34,566 nucleotides of DNA. Source: Pseudomonadota bacterium (lineage in GTDB: Bacteria > Pseudomonadota > Gammaproteobacteria > Pseudomonadales > Moraxellaceae). Location: NCBI GenBank assembly GCA_021851865.1, contig JAJZBU010000030.1, forward strand, positions 1 through 34,566, written 5' to 3'. Below, one piece after another: positions 28,189 to 34,566 of this stretch (the stretch's first letter is position 1; each line of letters begins with the position of its first letter). The notes below the pieces were generated by a model. That model worked only from the letters and a program-made list of their open reading frames with translations, ran no database searches and had not been told where the DNA came from. Position numbers and translations under genes: made by a program.

Positions 28189-28197
28189 TTATCTACA
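28189..28197 (+). other. DnaA box, TTATCTACA
   Basis: One mismatch to TTATCCACA; 21 bases after the first and 22 before the third box in this series, about two helical turns each. Confidence 0.6.
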
Positions 28198-28210
28198 CCC
28201 CTGCCCTCGT

Positions 28211-28219
28211 TTATCTACA
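28211..28219 (+). other. DnaA box, TTATCTACA
   Basis: Identical to the preceding box; the nearest to the dnaA gene. Confidence 0.6.
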
Positions 28220-28228
28220 GGCTTTGCG

Positions 28229-28258
28229 TTGGCGCTGAAGAAGATAAATGTTTAGCAT
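28229..28258 (+). promoter_or_regulatory. Possible dnaA promoter
   Basis: TTGGCG (28229-28234), 18 bases, TAGCAT (28253-28258), ending 26 bases before the dnaA start. A weak match; nearby DnaA boxes would allow autoregulation. Confidence 0.3.
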
Positions 28259-28284
28259 ACAGGGTTCATAGGGGGAGAGCTGAG

Positions 28285-29652
28285 GTGTCTGTGCAAGCGG
28301 GAGCGTTATGGGCGAGGATACAGGCTGAGCTTGAGGAAAGTTTGGCGCCCAAGGATTTCATCACCTGGATCAAGCCCTTGCAAGCTGCCATCGGTAACGA
28401 GGGGGAGTTTCGCTTGTACGCTCCCAACCGTTTTTTCGTCGAACGTCTGCGCGAGGCCTATCGCACGCGCATCATCGAGTTGCTCGAACGCCATAGTGAG
28501 GGACAGTTTCGTGAGCTGATCCTGGAGGTTGGTTCGGTGGCGCCATCGCCGCGCGTGCGCATCGAGAGTCCGGCGCGCCTCTCGACGCCGACGCGCTCCG
28601 ACGCTGTCGAGTTGCAGCCAGGTCATTTTGACAGTCATCTCGATGAGCAGTACACCTTCGATAACTTCGTCCAGGGCCAATCCAACCAGCTCGCCTACGC
28701 TGCCTGCATGCAGGTCGCCGAGCAGTCGGGAGGAAAGACGCACAATCCACTGTTTATCTATGGACCGACGGCTCTTGGTAAGTCGCATCTGATGCACGCT
28801 CTGGGCAATCGTATCCGTCTGCGCATGCCAGGCGCCAAGGTTCTCTACTGCCGTTCCGAGACCTTCGTCGCCGACTACGTCGCTTCCTTGCGCCACAAGG
28901 TCGAGGATTTCAGCCGTCGTTATCGTTCGGTGGACGTTCTGCTCATCGACGACATCCATTTTTTTGCTGGCAAAACACAGACGCAGGTGGAGTTTTTTCA
29001 TACCTTCAATGAGCTCCTGGCCGGTTCGAAACAGATCGTCCTCGCCTCCGACAGGTATCCGAAGGAGCTCGATCAGCTTGATGATCGCCTCAAGTCGCGT
29101 TTTTCCTGGGGGCTAACGGTTCAGATCGAGGCGCCAGAGCTGGAGACGCGCGTCGCCATCCTGATGAAGAAGGCGGAGTTTCTCGGTATCGATCTGCCGC
29201 GCGACGTCGCTTTTTTCATCGCTCAGCAGGTTCAGACCAATGTGCGTGAGCTTGAAGGGGCCTTGAACAAGGTCTTCGCCATGGCGCGCTTTCGGGGTTC
29301 GTCGTGTATCGACATGGGTCTGACGCGCGAGTCCTTACGCGACATCGTCGCGGTCAATGCCAAGCTCGTCGGCATCGACAACATCCAGAAAGTGGTGGCT
29401 GAGTTCTACCACATTCCTCTGCGTGAGCTGACCGGCAAGAAACGAACGCGTAGTTTTGCGCGGCCGCGTCAGATCGCCATGGCTTTGGCGCGCGAACTGA
29501 CTGATCTGTCTTTGCCTGAGATCGGTGACGCTTTTGATGGACGCGATCACACCACGGTCCTGCACGCCTGCAAGACCGTGGTGGAAAAGCGGCGCGAGGA
29601 CCCGCGCCTTGAAGAAGACTACAGTTGCCTTTTACGTTCTTTGCAGACTTGA
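28285..29652 (+). CDS. dnaA: Chromosomal replication initiator protein DnaA
   Basis: DnaA (455 residues from GTG 28285) binds DnaA boxes, melts oriC and loads DnaB. I chose the GTG because GGGGGAGAG lies five bases upstream and the family starts MSV; an open frame extends to 28111 but runs through the boxes. Domain I (residues 1 to about 80), a linker, then the AAA+ domain with Walker A at residues 160-167, Walker B VLLIDDIHFF (218-227) and DRLKSRFSWGLTVQIEAPEL. The C-terminal DNA-binding domain holds FARPRQIAMALARELT and GDAFDGRDHTTVLHACK. Oddity: Walker A reads GPTALGKSHL, whereas the usual form is GGVGLGKTHL. Confidence 0.98.
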   Translation: MSVQAGALWARIQAELEESLAPKDFITWIKPLQAAIGNEGEFRLYAPNRFFVERLREAYRTRIIELLERHSEGQFRELILEVGSVAPSPRVRIESPARLSTPTRSDAVELQPGHFDSHLDEQYTFDNFVQGQSNQLAYAACMQVAEQSGGKTHNPLFIYGPTALGKSHLMHALGNRIRLRMPGAKVLYCRSETFVADYVASLRHKVEDFSRRYRSVDVLLIDDIHFFAGKTQTQVEFFHTFNELLAGSKQIVLASDRYPKELDQLDDRLKSRFSWGLTVQIEAPELETRVAILMKKAEFLGIDLPRDVAFFIAQQVQTNVRELEGALNKVFAMARFRGSSCIDMGLTRESLRDIVAVNAKLVGIDNIQKVVAEFYHIPLRELTGKKRTRSFARPRQIAMALARELTDLSLPEIGDAFDGRDHTTVLHACKTVVEKRREDPRLEEDYSCLLRSLQT

Positions 29653-29680
29653 TCTTCATTTTGGATAGGAAGGAATACTC

Positions 29681-30781
29681 ATGGAATTTTCTCTGACACG
29701 CGATGATTTATTGAAGCCCCTACAGTGGGTCTCATCGGTGGTCGATAAGCGGCAGACCATGGCGGTTTTGCAAAACATCCTGCTCGAGGTCGAACAGGGA
29801 CAGTTGCGCTTGACTGGAACAGACACCGAGATCGAACTGGTCGTTCAGGTTGCGCTGCAAGGCGATTTTCAGGAAGGGGCGGTCACCCTGCCAGGACGCA
29901 AGGCGGTGGATTGGTTGAAGCAACTCAAGCCCGGCGTCACCATTCAGGTCAAGCTGGAAGAGCAGCGAGTGGTCTTCAAGTCGGGACGAAGCAGCAGCCG
30001 TGTCGCGACCCTGCCGGCCAGTGACTTCCCCAATCTGCAGGACAGCATCAGCCTGCAGACGCTTGAACTTGACGCGCAGAAGCTGAAGAAGCTGATCGAC
30101 AAGACCGCCTTTGCCATGGCACAGCAGGATGTGCGCTACTATCTCAATGGCATGTTGCTCGACATCCGTCCGGAAGTCTTGCGTATGGTGTCGACGGATG
30201 GCCATCGCCTCGCTCTGTGCGACATGTCGATTGATACGCTGGATCAGCGTCAGCAGGCTATCATTCCGCGCAAGGCTGTTCTCGAGCTGTCACGGCTCCT
30301 CGGGGAGAACCAGGGTACGGTGACTTTGCAGTTGGGACAGCACCATCTGCGCGTGCTCATGGATCAGGTCATCTTTACGACCAAGTTGATCGATGGCCGT
30401 TTTCCTGATTATGAGAGGGTGCTACCGCGTGATGGTGATAAATACGTCCTGGCGCATCGCGAAGAATTGCGCGCCGCTTTGTTGCGTGTTTCTGTCTTGT
30501 GCAATGAGAAGTTTCGTGGTTTGCGCCTGAGCTTGCGTTCGGGTGAGCTTGAGCTGGTCGCGAACAACGCCGAGCAGGAAGAAGCTGAAGAGAGGGTGGC
30601 GGTTGACTACAGCGGCGCCGAGCTGGAGATCGGCTTCAATGTTGGTTATTTGCTCGATGTGCTCGCGGCACTTGAAGAACCGCACATTCTGTTGACCCTG
30701 GGAGGGCAAAATTCATCGTTGCTCTTGCAGGAGCAGGAATCACGCGATGCGACTTATGTTGTCATGCCGATGCGTATCTAG
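29681..30781 (+). CDS. dnaN: DNA polymerase III beta subunit (sliding clamp)
   Basis: DnaN (366 residues, the E. coli length) is the ring that holds polymerase III on DNA. It has three clamp-fold domains; recognisable blocks are RDDLLKPLQWVSSVVDKRQT, FAMAQQDVRYYLNGMLLDIR, TDGHRLALCDM and the C-terminal YVVMPMRI. AAGGA precedes the ATG. It starts 28 bases after dnaA and ends seven bases before recF. Confidence 0.98.
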   Translation: MEFSLTRDDLLKPLQWVSSVVDKRQTMAVLQNILLEVEQGQLRLTGTDTEIELVVQVALQGDFQEGAVTLPGRKAVDWLKQLKPGVTIQVKLEEQRVVFKSGRSSSRVATLPASDFPNLQDSISLQTLELDAQKLKKLIDKTAFAMAQQDVRYYLNGMLLDIRPEVLRMVSTDGHRLALCDMSIDTLDQRQQAIIPRKAVLELSRLLGENQGTVTLQLGQHHLRVLMDQVIFTTKLIDGRFPDYERVLPRDGDKYVLAHREELRAALLRVSVLCNEKFRGLRLSLRSGELELVANNAEQEEAEERVAVDYSGAELEIGFNVGYLLDVLAALEEPHILLTLGGQNSSLLLQEQESRDATYVVMPMRI

Positions 30782-30787
30782 TTTGAC

Positions 30788-31849
30788 GTGATCACTTTGT
30801 TGCGTGTACAAGGGTTGAGAAATCTGCAGGAGGTTGAGCTGCGCCCAGGAGCGACGCTCAACCTCCTGATCGGCGCCAATGGCGCTGGCAAGTCATCCTT
30901 GCTCGAAGCCCTTGGCCTTCTTGGGCTCGGACGTTCCTTCCGTACTCCGCGCTTACGCCACCTCATTCATCATGAGGCGGCGGCGGCTCAGGTCTATGTT
31001 GAGACTGAAGGCGGTCATCGCGCTGGCATGGGTATTCAGCGACGTGGCGATCTGCAGTTGCGTCTCGATGAGCACGACGTCGCCTTGCACCAGCTGATCG
31101 CGCATTTTCCTCTTTTATTGATGGAACCGGGGAGCTGGGATCATTTCAGTGCCGGTGCCGTGGCGCGCCGCCGTCTCCTGGATTGGGGATTGTTCCACGT
31201 GGAACCTGAATTTTTGCGGCAGTGGCAGCGCTATCAGCGCGCGCTCGAACAGCGCAACAGCCTGCTGCGCCAGGGCTTTAGTGATGCCACGCTGTACAGG
31301 GTCTGGGAAACACAGATGTTGCCGGTTGCCTTGCGTTTGAGCGAGTGGCGGCAAGCGTATCTGCAGCGCTTGCGCCAGGGTCTGGTTGTAGACAGCGCCA
31401 GCTGGCTGCCGGAGTACCGTATTGAGCTGAACCTGGATCAGGGATGGGAAGGCGACCTGCAGGAAGTGTGGGAGAGTACACGTCTGCGTGATTTGCAGCG
31501 CGGTCATACGCAGCGTGGTGCGCATCGTGCCGACATCGTCCTGAGCATCGATGGCCGACCGGCGCAGGAGATTTTGTCACGTGGACAGATGAAAATATGG
31601 ACGACCCTGTTTCGATTGAAGCAGCTGGGGATCTTGCAGGAGCAGGGCTGTCGGCCTTGTCTGCTGGTAGATGATTTTGCTTCAGAACTGGATCAGCACT
31701 ATCGCGGGCTATGCCTGCAGATGCTGAAGACCTTGCAAGCACAGGTCTGGCTGACCAGCACCGATGACTATTGGTTACAGCAAACCGAGGGTGTCGAGCG
31801 TATGATGTTCCACGTGGAACAAGGCCGCATCCATAACATGATGGGATAG
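30788..31849 (+). CDS. recF: DNA replication and repair protein RecF
   Basis: RecF (353 residues, GTG start at 30788) is an SMC-like ATPase that helps load RecA at gaps. P-loop GANGAGKSSLLEAL at residues 29-42, the signature ILSRGQMKI and Walker B LLVDDFASELD near the end. The coding sequence contains two parS-type sites, at codons 135-140 (LFHVEP) and 340-345 (MFHVEQ), both read in the same phase. It lies seven bases before gyrB in the standard dnaA-dnaN-recF-gyrB order. Confidence 0.96.
   Translation: MITLLRVQGLRNLQEVELRPGATLNLLIGANGAGKSSLLEALGLLGLGRSFRTPRLRHLIHHEAAAAQVYVETEGGHRAGMGIQRRGDLQLRLDEHDVALHQLIAHFPLLLMEPGSWDHFSAGAVARRRLLDWGLFHVEPEFLRQWQRYQRALEQRNSLLRQGFSDATLYRVWETQMLPVALRLSEWRQAYLQRLRQGLVVDSASWLPEYRIELNLDQGWEGDLQEVWESTRLRDLQRGHTQRGAHRADIVLSIDGRPAQEILSRGQMKIWTTLFRLKQLGILQEQGCRPCLLVDDFASELDQHYRGLCLQMLKTLQAQVWLTSTDDYWLQQTEGVERMMFHVEQGRIHNMMG
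31191..31206. other. parS: parS site 1 (inside recF)
   Basis: TGTTCCACGTGGAACC matches the palindromic ParB-binding consensus TGTTCCACGTGGAACA at 15 of 16 positions. Confidence 0.88.
31806..31821. other. parS: parS site 2 (inside recF)
   Basis: TGTTCCACGTGGAACA is a perfect 16-bp palindrome identical to the parS form I know from Pseudomonas. It is 615 bases from the other site and about 3.8 kb from the oriC boxes. Confidence 0.95.
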
Positions 31850-34273
<2,424 letters not shown>

Positions 34274-34276
34274 AGC

Positions 34277-34383
34277 GCAAGGGTCAGCAAAGAGCGGCAA
34301 GGGTCACCAAAGCATGGAGAGACATCTCGAATCGTCCGTAGGAGTCCAGTCGCCAGATCTGGACGCGGGCGAGGTGACCAAAG
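34277..34383 (+). repeat. Short direct repeats just downstream of gyrB
   Basis: GCAAGGGTCAGCAAAG (34277-34292) and GCAAGGGTCACCAAAG (34297-34312) are 15/16 identical at a 20-base period, and GGTGACCAAAG (34373-34383) is a third, shorter copy with one change. A 10-bp palindrome CCAGATCTGG lies at 34353-34362. This could be the end region of a mobile element. The stretch holds no gene that I can support. Confidence 0.45.
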
Positions 34384-34442
34384 CCCCCGGTGTCAGGATA
34401 GTTGTCGCCCCGGCCGATTTGGCCGACGGGTAGACCGGGGGC
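34383..34442. repeat. Nested inverted repeats, possible left end of an insertion sequence
   Basis: GCCCCCGGT (34383-34391) pairs perfectly with ACCGGGGGC (34434-34442), and CGGCC (34411-34415) pairs with GGCCG (34421-34425) inside it. The first arm's last T begins TGTCAGGATAG, which would suit an insertion-sequence end starting TG, ahead of the transposase-like gene. A hairpin limiting read-through from gyrB is another possibility. Confidence 0.4.
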
Positions 34443-34468
34443 GCAAGCAAGCCCTGAACGGAGGTGGC

Positions 34469-34566
34469 GTGGTGCCTGTCAATAAACCCTTACCCGATGA
34501 TTGGCCCGCGGAGGCCCGCCTGATCGTGGTGATTGAAACGGCCGTCTTGTCTGCCGTGGAACTGGC
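34469..34566 (+). CDS. Start of a transposase-like OrfA (cut by window edge)
   Basis: GGAGG at 34460-34464 precedes two adjacent GTG codons (34469 and 34472; the second has the better spacing). The 32 visible codons read VNKPLPDDWPAEARLIVVIE and TAVLSAVELA. The VIETAxLSAVELA segment is like the N-terminal helix-turn-helix part of IS3/IS911-type OrfA proteins as I remember them. The rest lies outside the window, so the family is tentative. Confidence 0.45.
   Translation, partial: MVPVNKPLPDDWPAEARLIVVIETAVLSAVEL

Larger units (their letters stand above)
27853..28284. other. oriC: Chromosomal replication origin region (oriC)
   Basis: 432 bases without a gene between rpmH and dnaA. AT-rich stretches at about 27970-28080 (with a palindrome and TTTATAGCTTATAAT) could be the unwinding element. 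One perfect and three one-mismatch DnaA boxes follow towards dnaA. A 12-bp tandem repeat lies near the rpmH side. The location matches oriC of Pseudomonas. The call rests on position and boxes; no experimental support is possible here. Confidence 0.85.

Noticed and set aside
31573-31588. Third parS-like CACGTG in recF
   Set aside because: Only the central CACGTG and scattered flanking bases match; outer arms TGTT and AACA are missing.

Overview
The window is the chromosomal replication-origin neighbourhood of a gammaproteobacterium. The gene order rpmH-rnpA-yidD-yidC-mnmE on one side and dnaA-dnaN-recF-gyrB on the other, followed by mnmG-rsmG-parA-parB and then atpIBEFHAGDC-glmU-glmS, is the arrangement known from Pseudomonas and its relatives. 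GyrB is 805 residues, the long gammaproteobacterial form. I cannot name a genus from these genes alone.

Layout from left to right. (1) 1-4,988 is an accessory region downstream of glmS: a probable insertion-sequence tail, a truncated methyltransferase, two large membrane glycosyltransferase-like proteins, a 54-bp second copy of the glmS 3' end, fragments of an NHL-repeat protein and an IS5-type transposase, and an intact ChpS/ChpB-like toxin-antitoxin pair with a palindromic operator. (2) 4,988-15,310 is a minus-strand block: glmS and glmU (UDP-GlcNAc synthesis) and the full F1Fo ATP synthase operon, with a terminator between atpC and glmU and a good sigma70-type promoter before atpI. (3) 15,512-20,113 is a second minus-strand block: mnmG, rsmG, parA, parB and an OsmC-family gene. 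(4) 20,187-24,080 is a lipid module placed between mnmG and mnmE: a FabR/DesT-like regulator coupled to an acetyltransferase, divergent from a ferredoxin reductase, a membrane fatty-acid desaturase and a coupled 98-residue helical protein. (5) 24,085-27,852 is mnmE, yidC, yidD, rnpA and rpmH on the minus strand. (6) 27,853-28,284 is oriC, AT-rich with four DnaA-box-like sites. (7) 28,285-34,273 is dnaA, dnaN, recF and gyrB on the plus strand. Two parS-type 16-mers, one perfect, lie inside recF. (8) After gyrB the window ends in short repeats and the start of a transposase-like gene.

How the genes work together: DnaA acts at oriC, ParA/ParB segregate the origin through the parS sites in recF, YidC inserts membrane proteins including Fo subunits, and MnmE/MnmG form one tRNA-modifying enzyme. 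The desaturase module probably adjusts membrane unsaturation under the FabR-like repressor. The most unusual signal is the second glmS 3' end 1.5 kb downstream of glmS. The glmS 3' end is the classic Tn7 target (attTn7), so this looks like the scar of an element that once integrated here.
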